A stretch of 47,173 nucleotides of DNA from Candidatus Binatia bacterium. GTDB taxonomy: Bacteria; Desulfobacterota; Binatia; UBA9968; JAJDTQ01. Position 1 is the stretch's first letter, and each line of letters begins with the position of its first letter. Below are positions 15,859 to 22,664 of the stretch, one piece after another. The notes below the pieces were generated by a model, which worked only from the letters and a program-made list of their open reading frames with translations, made no database searches and was not told where the DNA came from. The position numbers were made by a program, and so were the translations under genes. The DNA lies in assembly GCA_022824205.1 (NCBI GenBank), contig JAJEAI010000028.1, positions 1-47,173 on the forward strand. The letters are read 5' to 3'.

Positions 15859-17094
15859 CTATGATGCCATGGCGGTCACGGGCTCGTTGGTCCTCGGATC
15901 GACGTCGTAGGGGCCGGGAAGGCCCAGTTCGTCGGCGATCTCCCGGAGCTTGGGCATGACCTCCTCGCCCATGAGCTTCAACGTTCGCATTTGCGATTCG
16001 TGGTCCATGGCGCCGTCGCCGGTGCGGAAGATGATGGTCCCGGGCCTGAGTTGCTCAAGGATGTAGCGCACCTTGGGGATGACGCTGTCGGGGGTGCCGA
16101 CGACCATGCCGTGAGTCGCCACCTGGTCCTCGAAGGTCGCCCGCGCGCCCGCGCGGGTGCGGCCGGACGAGTCCGCGGCCGTCATCTTGCGCCGTAGCGC
16201 CCGGGCGCTCTTGGTAGCGATGCCCGGAGGGCCGGCGATCCACGGTTTAGGCCGCTGCGCCCCCGGATCGTAGGGGCTGCGCACGCCCTGGGTCAGGGTC
16301 CGCCCCACCTCGATGGCCCGCTCTTCCGTTTCCTCCACGTGGAAGAAGAACATGAAACCGAGATGCTGCGGCCCGGCCTCGTAGCCCTCTTCCCGGGCGG
16401 TGTCATAGTAGATCTCGTACATCTGCTGGGTCAGGTCGATCTGACTGGCCAGCATGATGTAGGGGTAGCGGTGCCGGGCGCACCATTCCACCGTCTCCCT
16501 GCTGGAGGTGCCGGGCACCCAGATGGGTGGGTGCGGTTTCTGATAAGGCACCGCCCAGGGGTTCACGTACCGGTAGTGGAAGTGCTTGCCCTCCCAGCGG
16601 AACGGGCCGGGGGTGGTCCAGGTCTTGATGAGGAAGTCGTGGGCTTCCTCGAAGCGCTCGCGATTGTAGTGGGGCGGGATGTTGTGCGTCAGGCTCTCGC
16701 TGCCGCCGCCCCGGACCACGCCGGGTATCAGGCGGCCGCGGGAGATCACGTCGATCATCGCCAGCGACTCCGCCAGCCACAGGGGGTCGTCGTGGATGGG
16801 CAGGATGTTGCCGAGAAGCAGGATCTTGGCCTTTTTGGTGACCCGGGCAAGGATGGAGGCCTTGACGTTGGCCACGCCGTTCATGCAGAACGGCGCGCTG
16901 TGGTGCTCGTTGACCATGATCCCGTCGAAGCCCATCTCCTCGGCGTAGACCTTCTCGTCGATGTAGCGATGGTAGAGGTTGGAGGCGCGAACGGGGTCGT
17001 ATTCGGCGTTGCTGACCGCCATGACGCCCGAGCCCCATTCAACGGGCCAGTCCTCTTTCTGCCAGGGTTCTTCCGTAAAGTGGCCTATGAACAT
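15859..17094 (-). CDS. LLM-class flavin-dependent oxidoreductase, copy 1
   Basis: 411 residues, colinear with its downstream neighbour from the first residue (MFIGHFTEEPWQ) to the last (MAS). Differences are scattered. Shared blocks include EHHSAPFCMNGVANV, the SRGRLIPG phosphate loop and TGDGAMDHESQMRTLKLMG. Variable positions concentrate in substrate-facing loops around residues 225-310. This suggests a duplication followed by divergence of specificity, or a heteromeric oxygenase. The ATG at 17094 lies about 100 nt behind the alpha/beta hydrolase gene, so all three are likely one transcript from the promoter at 18038-18066. Confidence 0.9.
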   Translation of the reverse strand: MFIGHFTEEPWQKEDWPVEWGSGVMAVSNAEYDPVRASNLYHRYIDEKVYAEEMGFDGIMVNEHHSAPFCMNGVANVKASILARVTKKAKILLLGNILPIHDDPLWLAESLAMIDVISRGRLIPGVVRGGGSESLTHNIPPHYNRERFEEAHDFLIKTWTTPGPFRWEGKHFHYRYVNPWAVPYQKPHPPIWVPGTSSRETVEWCARHRYPYIMLASQIDLTQQMYEIYYDTAREEGYEAGPQHLGFMFFFHVEETEERAIEVGRTLTQGVRSPYDPGAQRPKPWIAGPPGIATKSARALRRKMTAADSSGRTRAGARATFEDQVATHGMVVGTPDSVIPKVRYILEQLRPGTIIFRTGDGAMDHESQMRTLKLMGEEVMPKLREIADELGLPGPYDVDPRTNEPVTAMAS

Positions 17095-17192
17095 CGTTCT
17101 TCACTCCCTGTTCCCCTGACTCCGCCGAGGAGGGGAAACTCGATGCCGGACGGCTGGCTGCCTGCGATCCGCCGGGGCCTGTCCGGATGCCG

Positions 17193-17990
17193 TCAACCTT
17201 TCAGAAATTTGAGCACGGTCTTGGCGAACTCCTCCGGCTTCTCCATCTCGGGCATGTGGCCGCAGTCCTCGATGACCGCGACCTGAGCATTGGCGACGCT
17301 GTCCTCGTAGATCTCGCAACTGCTGATGGGGACGATGCCGTCCTGCCTGCCCCATACGAGAAGCGTCGGCGTCGCAATGGCCGGGAGCAGGTCGGGCAGC
17401 GTCACGCTGTGCATGTAGGGACGCCAGAGGTAGCGGATGGCCGCCTCCCGGTTGGTTTCGACCTGCTCGGCCTCGTCCGGTGTCCAGTCCTTGCCGTAGT
17501 ACTTCAGGTATTGCGCCGACTCGTGGTCATGGAACGACCGTTGGAACGCGTCCTTGGCCGAGTTGAGGAAGTAGTCCCAGATTTCCCCCTCGCGAGGCTT
17601 CAGGCCGGCGGCCCCTACCAGGACCATCTTCGAGAAAAGCGCATGGTTGGTCGTGGCAAGTTCGGCGGCGATCCAGCCTCCCATGGAGAAGCCGACGACG
17701 TTGAGCGGCGTCGGCAGCCCGCATTCGCGCACGAACCAGTTGACCCACGCGGACAGGTCCCGCACGGACATCAACCAGTCCGGGAACGACGAGGTGCCGA
17801 AGCCCGGCAGGGAAGGAACGCATACGGAATAGTGTTGGGCCAGCAGCTCATGCGCCTCCAGCCAGTCGGGCACGCCCAACTCGCCGTGGAGTACCAGCAA
17901 CGGGTCTCCGGAGCCGCCGCGTCGCAGTTGCAAGGAGATGCCGGCAATGTCGAGAGTCTCTTCGGTGAATGTGGCGGACGTGTCGGTCAC
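17193..17990 (-). CDS. Alpha/beta hydrolase (meta-cleavage/ester hydrolase type)
   Basis: 265 residues. The oxyanion region LLVLHGELG is followed by the nucleophile elbow GFSMGG, the acid in VWGRQDGIVP and the catalytic histidine in CGHMPEMEKPEEF, the usual arrangement of C-C bond hydrolases and carboxylesterases. The start is GTG at 17990, immediately behind GGAGGAA. It is the first gene of the unit with the two LLM oxidoreductases. An oxygenase/hydrolase pair of this kind is consistent with oxidation and then hydrolytic opening of a ring or lactone; substrate unknown. Confidence 0.87.
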   Translation of the reverse strand: MTDTSATFTEETLDIAGISLQLRRGGSGDPLLVLHGELGVPDWLEAHELLAQHYSVCVPSLPGFGTSSFPDWLMSVRDLSAWVNWFVRECGLPTPLNVVGFSMGGWIAAELATTNHALFSKMVLVGAAGLKPREGEIWDYFLNSAKDAFQRSFHDHESAQYLKYYGKDWTPDEAEQVETNREAAIRYLWRPYMHSVTLPDLLPAIATPTLLVWGRQDGIVPISSCEIYEDSVANAQVAVIEDCGHMPEMEKPEEFAKTVLKFLKG

Positions 17991-18037
17991 GAGTTCCTCC
18001 GGTATGGGCTTTCGGGATGGCCTGCGGGCTGCGTTGG

Positions 18038-18066
18038 AGCATAGACAAGAGCGTGGGGAAGGTCAA
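18038..18066 (-). promoter_or_regulatory. Putative sigma70-type promoter for the hydrolase/LLM operon
   Basis: On the minus strand TTGACC (18066-18061), a 17-nt spacer and TATGCT (18043-18038). Transcription would begin near 18031, giving a leader of about 40 nt to the GTG at 17990. The -35 box overlaps the end of the PIN remnant. Confidence 0.55.
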
Positions 18067-18233
18067 CGTAACTTCACGGGGTTTGGAGTGACGCTGTGCA
18101 ACAGCAACAGGTTGTGGAACGGCTCCACGTCCTTCCAGCGCTACGCATTGAAGTCACGTTGATCCGTGGAGAGAATGCGGCCCTCTCCCAGCTCGGTTGC
18201 CGCCAGGACGAGAGATGCATCCGCCAAGTCCAT
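18063..18233 (-). pseudogene. Remnant of a PIN-domain (VapC-like) toxin gene
   Basis: Reading the minus strand from 18233 gives MDLADASLVLAATELGEGR, then ILSTDQRDFNA. An in-frame TAG at 18143-18141 follows, and the frame continues RWKDVEPFHNLL to a TGA at 18065-18063. This is the C-terminal third of a PIN-domain ribonuclease (consensus DASLVALAE..G...ILT.D.RDF..YRW), with TAG where the usual YRW tyrosine codon (TAC/TAT) would be. The N-terminal two thirds, with the first catalytic acids, are missing; the DNA upstream is instead the control region of the RHH gene. It is truncated, interrupted and presumably non-functional. Confidence 0.75.
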
Positions 18234-18238
18234 CGAGC

Positions 18239-18257
18239 GTCAATACGGCGTATTGAC
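18239..18257. promoter_or_regulatory. Perfect 19-bp palindrome, candidate operator
   Basis: GTCAATACGGCGTATTGAC has perfect 9-bp arms around one central base. It overlaps the -35 box of the promoter in front of the RHH gene, as expected of an autoregulatory site bound by a ribbon-helix-helix antitoxin. Binding itself is inferred. Confidence 0.55.
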
Positions 18258-18281
18258 GCAGCATGCCGTGATCGCTACAGT
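18253..18281 (+). promoter_or_regulatory. Putative sigma70-type promoter, possibly giving a leaderless RHH mRNA
   Basis: TTGACG (18253-18258), a 17-nt spacer, TACAGT (18276-18281). The predicted start of transcription coincides with the GTG at 18288. No ribosome-binding site precedes that GTG, so a leaderless message is plausible. Confidence 0.5.
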
Positions 18282-18287
18282 GGCAAA

Positions 18288-18779
18288 GTGGGCAAGAATC
18301 AACAGCTTCAAATCCGCATCAGCGCCGAAGACAAGGCGCGTATCCAGGAGAGGGCGGCGAGTGCCGGCATGGACGTGTCCAATTGGGTGCTGAACCTGGT
18401 GCTCCCACCCGTGGAACGAGAGTTTCAGGCTCTGTGTGGGGAGCTTGTGACCCGTTCCCAAGCGCGCTCGTACACATTCGCCGAACTGCATGACTTGTTC
18501 GGCAGGCTGAACGGGAAGGAATTCGAGCAGGCCGTCCGGCAGGCACCGGAAGTCGTTCTCCCGCCTTTCGAAACGAACTACCTCGCGGCCATGATCGAGT
18601 ACGTTGCCACGTTGAAGGGCACCGTGGTCCCTGGCTGGACAAGGACCGTCCCGCCGTTGGAAAGGCCCTGGTTCGCATCGTCGTTGAAAAGCCTGCGTTT
18701 GTACCTGCTGACAGTCTCGCCGCCTCCGTTCCGGCGACGGAACCTGTTTGTCGACAGCAGCGTCGGCCAGCGGGTCTAG
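18288..18779 (+). CDS. Ribbon-helix-helix protein, putative antitoxin of the nucleotidyltransferase pair
   Basis: 163 residues from the GTG at 18288. Residues about 4-41 (NQQLQIRISAEDKARIQERA followed by GMDVSNWVLNLVL) form a ribbon-helix-helix DNA-binding domain like those of DUF1778-type antitoxins. The remaining 120 residues have no recognised fold (FAELHDLFGRLNGKEFEQ, ETNYLAAMIEYVATLKG). An earlier in-frame start near 18096 reads through the PIN remnant on the other strand and is rejected. Its stop overlaps the next gene by one base (TAGTG). It probably represses its own promoter via the palindrome at 18239-18257 and partners the downstream nucleotidyltransferase. Confidence 0.7.
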   Translation: MGKNQQLQIRISAEDKARIQERAASAGMDVSNWVLNLVLPPVEREFQALCGELVTRSQARSYTFAELHDLFGRLNGKEFEQAVRQAPEVVLPPFETNYLAAMIEYVATLKGTVVPGWTRTVPPLERPWFASSLKSLRLYLLTVSPPPFRRRNLFVDSSVGQRV

Positions 18780-19315
18780 TGTGGTGTCCGGTTGAACTCG
18801 TGGAGTACTCCAAACGCGACATCGAACGGCTGTTCCAGCAGTTGAATGAAGAACTGGCCCGGAAGGGGATCACCGGAGAAGTCTACCTGGTGGGGGGCGC
18901 GGTCATGTGCCTGGTATTCGACGTCCGCCAATCGACCAAGGACATCGACGCCTTCTTCAGACCCGCGCGGGAGGTACGGGATGCGGCCCGACGCATTGCC
19001 ACGGCGTCCGCTTTGCCCCCCGACTGGCTCAATGACGCGGTCAAGGGCTACTTGAGCGACAAAGGCGACTTTCATCCATACCTGGAGTCGTCCCACCTGC
19101 GTGTCCTGACGGCGGCCCCCGAGTATTTGTTGGCGATGAAGTGTCTCGCGATGCGCCTGGGCGAGGAGTTCCGCGATGAAGACGACGTGCGTTTCCTCCT
19201 CCGCTACCTGAATCTGACCGACTATCAAGCGGCGTTGGATATCGTGACCCGCTACTACCCGCTGGAACAGTTTCCGCAGAAGACGCTCTACGCGTTGGAG
19301 GAATTACTTGCGTAA
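18779..19315 (+). CDS. Nucleotidyltransferase-like protein (DUF6036/AbiEii-like)
   Basis: 178 residues. The segment EVYLVGGAVMCLVFDVRQST followed by KDIDAFF has the two hallmarks of the minimal nucleotidyltransferase fold: the GG pair at 39-40 and the D-x-D at D55/D57. The later block YLLAMKCLAMRLGEEFRDEDD fits the helical part of AbiEii/DUF6036 proteins, in which nucleotide transfer to RNA or protein is toxic. The GTG at 18779 overlaps the RHH stop by one base, and a second in-frame GTG at 18800 is possible. Gene order (RHH then NTase) and overlap support a toxin-antitoxin or abortive-infection pair. Confidence 0.72.
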   Translation: MWCPVELVEYSKRDIERLFQQLNEELARKGITGEVYLVGGAVMCLVFDVRQSTKDIDAFFRPAREVRDAARRIATASALPPDWLNDAVKGYLSDKGDFHPYLESSHLRVLTAAPEYLLAMKCLAMRLGEEFRDEDDVRFLLRYLNLTDYQAALDIVTRYYPLEQFPQKTLYALEELLA

Positions 19316-19419
19316 CAGAGTTGGCGCTCCAAGCCCCGCTCCACCCAAGTGGTAGCCGACGCGGCGGCGGCGCGACCTCCCGAAGTCCGATCGTCAATCG
19401 CCCCACGGTTTGCCGAACA

Positions 19420-20934
19420 TCAAGCTTTCTCTTTTCTCTCCAGGAAGCCACTCAAAACCAGCCCTGCCACCGCCGCGGCGAGTCCCACCAGGAAAGCCCA
19501 CCACAGCGCGTTGACCAGGGCGCCGATGAGGGCGGGCATGACGTCCGGGGCGATCAGCGCGCGGGTGGCGGGGTCGAGGAGGTTCTGCGGGTTCAGGAGC
19601 TTCTCCAGCACGGACTCCGGCACCGACGCCTTCAGGTCCGCTCCGATGGCCGTGAAGGCGGCGTTCATGCGTTGCAGCAGGATGCTGCCCATGATGCTGA
19701 TGATGAGGGCGCCGCCGATGGTGCGGAACAGCATGACGGTGGAGGTGGCGACGCCAAGGTTCTGGAAGGGCACCGCGCCCTGGGCGGCCACCAGTGCCGT
19801 GACGTTGGTCATGCCCATGCCGGTGCCGGCCGCGAACGTCGCAATGAGCATCACGGTCATGCCGCCGGCTTCTTCCAGCAACATGAACGGGATGTAGCCG
19901 GTCACTATCAGGGTCATGCCCGTTGTGCAGACCCTGCGATATCCCCAGAAGGGAGTGACGCGGCCCGAGGTCAGGCTCCCGGCGGTCCATCCCACGCTCA
20001 ACGGCAGGAGCGTCGCACCGGCCAGCGTGGCGCTTCCGCCCAGGGCGCTCTGAACGTACAGAGGCAGGAACCCGATGAAGCCGAAGATTCCCATGGCCGC
20101 CAGCAGGCTGAGGAAAGCCGGCCGGCTGTAGCCGGGCAGGTGGAAGAGCGCCATGGGCAGCAGCGGATCCCGGGCCCTGCCTTCCATGAAGATGAACAGC
20201 GCCAGCAGCACGACGACTCCCAATACTACCGAGACGGACTCCGCCGTGACCAGGTCGATCTGGTTGGCGGCCACCAGCAGGCCGTAGAAGAGCAGCATCA
20301 GCGCGGACAGGAGGATCGCCGCGCCCGGCAGGTCCAGCGAGCGGCGCGCGCCCTGGGTGCGCTGCTCGCGGAAACCCGCGAGGATGAGTCCGGCGGCCCC
20401 AAGCCCGAGCGGCAGGTTGATCCAGAAGATCCAGCGCCAGTCCCAGTACTCGGCGATGAACCCGCCCCCGGCCGGGCCGAGCACGGAGGCGACGCCCCAC
20501 ACGCTGGCGATGAGTCCCTGCATGCGCGCGCGCTGCTCGATGGGGAACACCACTCCCACGATGATGAAGGCCAGGGCGTAGACGGCGCCGCCGCCCATGC
20601 CCTGCACGGCGCGGAAGACGATGAGCTGCGTCATGCTCTGGGCCGCGCCGCAGGCCACCGAGCCCACGACGAAGGTCGTGATGGCCAGGAGTATCAGCGT
20701 GCGCCGGCTGTAGAGGTCCGAGAGCTTGCCGAAGATGGGCGTAGCCAGGGCGGACGTAAGCATGTAGACCGAGAACACCCAACTGTAGAGGTCGATGCCG
20801 CCCAATTGGGAGACCACCGTGGGCATGGCGCTGCTCACGATGGTGGCGTCGATGGCGAAAAGGAAAACCGCCAGCATGACGCCGGCGACGGCGACGGGGG
20901 CTCTGTTGGGGGCGTAGGCTGCCGGTTGTGTCAT
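19420..20934 (-). CDS. MFS multidrug efflux transporter, DHA2 (EmrB/QacA-like) family
   Basis: 504 residues with about 14 membrane segments. The first helix carries the family motif LAVFLFAIDATIVSSAMPTV. The loop between helices 2 and 3 reads GKLSDLYSRRTLILL (motif A), and GPAGGGFIAEYWDWRWIFW is the motif C region. The C-terminus ends in a last helix and LERKEKA. DHA2 members export drugs or small hydrophobic compounds by proton antiport. The start is the ATG at 20934 (MTQPAAYAPN); an in-frame extension to 20988 is rich in cysteine and unlikely. The gene stands alone between a MITE-like element and the convergent nucleotidyltransferase. No regulator is adjacent. Confidence 0.9.
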   Translation of the reverse strand: MTQPAAYAPNRAPVAVAGVMLAVFLFAIDATIVSSAMPTVVSQLGGIDLYSWVFSVYMLTSALATPIFGKLSDLYSRRTLILLAITTFVVGSVACGAAQSMTQLIVFRAVQGMGGGAVYALAFIIVGVVFPIEQRARMQGLIASVWGVASVLGPAGGGFIAEYWDWRWIFWINLPLGLGAAGLILAGFREQRTQGARRSLDLPGAAILLSALMLLFYGLLVAANQIDLVTAESVSVVLGVVVLLALFIFMEGRARDPLLPMALFHLPGYSRPAFLSLLAAMGIFGFIGFLPLYVQSALGGSATLAGATLLPLSVGWTAGSLTSGRVTPFWGYRRVCTTGMTLIVTGYIPFMLLEEAGGMTVMLIATFAAGTGMGMTNVTALVAAQGAVPFQNLGVATSTVMLFRTIGGALIISIMGSILLQRMNAAFTAIGADLKASVPESVLEKLLNPQNLLDPATRALIAPDVMPALIGALVNALWWAFLVGLAAAVAGLVLSGFLERKEKA

Positions 20935-20990
20935 GTTCCCGTGTCTGCCTCCATCACCGATGCAAGGTATGCAAGGTACACCCGACACAA

Positions 20991-21227
20991 CGCGTCATTC
21001 CCGTTTCCCAGGCTGTATCAATACTCCGCTCCACTATGAAACGGCGCCAACCCCCCGAGTCGTCATTCCCGCGGAAGCGGGAATCCAGGGGTGGTGGTGG
21101 GGTGCTACGGCGGCGCTCCCCCGCCTCACCCCTCCTGGATTCCCGCTTCCGCGGGAATGACGACTCGGGGGGTTGGCGCCTCTCTCGGATGGAGTTTTGA
21201 CACAGCTTGTTCCGCGGGAATGACGCG
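20991..21227. mobile_element. MITE-like nested palindromic element, copy A
   Basis: An outer pair of inverted arms (CGCGTCATTCCCG at 20991 and its complement ending at 21227, with related GCTGTRTCAA tracts inside) encloses a perfect 47-bp inverted repeat. Its arms are 21043-21089 and 21134-21180; each contains CGTCATTCCCGCGGAAGCGG. The loop between the arms is about 44 nt. No gene is found in the 396 bases between the MFS gene and the Cox small subunit apart from this element. A diverged full copy lies at 26649-26954 and partial copies at 25043-25142 and 29778-29806. A short non-autonomous element or REP-family sequence is likely. Confidence 0.65.
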
Positions 21228-21330
21228 TAGCGGGAGTGGCGGAAAAATTCGTATCAGCCATCCGGAGCTATTCGTATCAGCCATCCGGGGCTTGCGGTAG
21301 CACAATGGGTGGAAGAACGCACGGGCGCGG

Positions 21331-21792
21331 CTATGCGCCTCGGGAGTACGCCAGGATGGCGTCGAAGATGGGGGTGTAGCCGGTGCAGCGGCAGAGATTG
21401 CCGTCCAACCCCTTTTTCACCTCGTCGAGGGTCGGTTGGGGATTTCGTTCCAGCAGGGCCTTGGCGGCCATGAGCATGCCCGGGCCGCAGTAGCCGCACT
21501 GCACGGCGCCGTGCTCGAGGAACAGCCGCTGAAGCCGGTCGAGCTCCATGCCGTCGCCGCATCCTTCCACCGTGGTGATCTCCTTGCCCTGGCAACGCGC
21601 CGCCAGCACCACACAACTGTGCACCGCCATGCCGTCCACCCGCACGGTGCAGCAGCCGCAGTGGCTGGTCTCGCACCCGCGCTTGGCGCCGGTGAGGAAC
21701 AGCCGCTCCCGCAGCACGTCCAGCAGGAGCGCCGTGTCCGGCGCCTCCACCTGCGCCTCCTGGCCGTTCACCTTGAGATCAAGCAGCGCCAT
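21331..21792 (-). CDS. Molybdenum hydroxylase small subunit, (2Fe-2S) protein (CoxS-like)
   Basis: 153 residues with both iron-sulfur sites of the xanthine-dehydrogenase family. The plant-ferredoxin-like cluster is in GCETSHCGCCTVRVDG plus a later Cys (HSCVVLAARC). The helical-bundle cluster is in QCGYCGPGMLMAA and LCRCTGY. It passes electrons from the molybdopterin subunit to the FAD subunit. Its ATG at 21792 overlaps the end of the medium-subunit gene by 14 nt. It is the last gene of the large-medium-small operon. Confidence 0.93.
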   Translation of the reverse strand: MALLDLKVNGQEAQVEAPDTALLLDVLRERLFLTGAKRGCETSHCGCCTVRVDGMAVHSCVVLAARCQGKEITTVEGCGDGMELDRLQRLFLEHGAVQCGYCGPGMLMAAKALLERNPQPTLDEVKKGLDGNLCRCTGYTPIFDAILAYSRGA

Positions 21793-22654
21793 GACCGTTC
21801 CCCATCATCTGATTCGCGGCATGGAGCAGCGCACGGCGGACGAAGACCGCCACCATCTTGCGGCGGTAGCCGGCGCTCGCGTGGGGGTCCGAGCCCGTGT
21901 CCACCTCGGTGCTCGCCAGCTCGCCCGCGGCCCGTGCCGTCTCCTCGTCGAGCACCGCGCCTTTCAGGGCGGCCTCGGTCCGGCTCGCGCGCAGCGGCAC
22001 GGGCGCCGCGCCGCCGATGCCGATGCGCGCCTCGGCCACGGCGCCCGGGCGTTCCGAGTCCGGCACCACCACCGCCGCGACCCCCACGATGGCCAGGTCC
22101 TCGGGGCTGATGGCGTGCTTCAGGTAGACTCCGGCGGCGTTAGGATGCTCGATGTCGATGCGGCAGAGGATCTCGTCGGCTTCCAGCGCGGTCTCGAAGT
22201 AGCCGGTGAAGAATTCCTCCAGCGGGACTTCCCGGCCATGCGTGCGCCGCCGCAACACGGCGCGGCCGTTCAGGGCCAGCAGCACCGGCGGCAGGTCGGC
22301 GCCGGGCTCGTTGTGGCACACGTTGCCGCCGATGGTGCCGAGGTTCCGCACGGCGGTGGAGCTCACCTGCCGGGCCGCGGACGGGAGCACGCCCACCTCT
22401 TCGCGCAGCACCGGCGAGGCGATCAACTGCCGGCACGTGTTCATGGCGCCGATGGAGATGCCGGTGGACTGCACCTCGATGCCGCGCAAGGCTTCGACGG
22501 GTTCCAGGTCGATCAGCGCGCCCGGCGATATCAGCCGGTTGCGCATCATCACCAGCAACGACTGGCCGCCGGCGATGGGCAGGCCGTCCGTGTATTCCTC
22601 GCGCGCCGCCAATGCCTCGTCGAGGTCGGTGGGCCGTATCAGCTTGCATTCCAT
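21779..22654 (-). CDS. Molybdenum hydroxylase medium subunit, FAD-binding (CoxM-like)
   Basis: 291 residues. FAD contacts of the family are visible in IAGGQSLLVMM (near 30-42) and TIGGNVCHNEPGADLPPVLL (near 105-125), the second with the characteristic TIGGN pyrophosphate loop. The C-terminal CO-dehydrogenase flavoprotein domain follows, ending in YRRKMVAVFVRRAL. It transfers electrons from the 2Fe-2S subunit to the acceptor. The start chosen is the ATG at 22654 (MECKLIRPTDL); an ATG at 22672 would add six residues and overlap the large subunit. It begins 10 nt after the large subunit. Confidence 0.92.
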   Translation of the reverse strand: MECKLIRPTDLDEALAAREEYTDGLPIAGGQSLLVMMRNRLISPGALIDLEPVEALRGIEVQSTGISIGAMNTCRQLIASPVLREEVGVLPSAARQVSSTAVRNLGTIGGNVCHNEPGADLPPVLLALNGRAVLRRRTHGREVPLEEFFTGYFETALEADEILCRIDIEHPNAAGVYLKHAISPEDLAIVGVAAVVVPDSERPGAVAEARIGIGGAAPVPLRASRTEAALKGAVLDEETARAAGELASTEVDTGSDPHASAGYRRKMVAVFVRRALLHAANQMMGNGHGAA

Positions 22655-22664
22655 GGGTCGTCCC

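Noticed and set aside
18096..18287. N-terminal extension of the RHH protein
   Set aside because: This stretch is the reverse strand of a PIN-domain remnant and contains the palindrome and promoter; the RHH fold starts right after the GTG at 18288.
19321..21039. A 572-codon plus-strand frame opposite the MFS gene
   Set aside because: Antisense shadow, rich in His, Gly, Glu and Arg, with no motif; the minus strand encodes a full 14-helix transporter.
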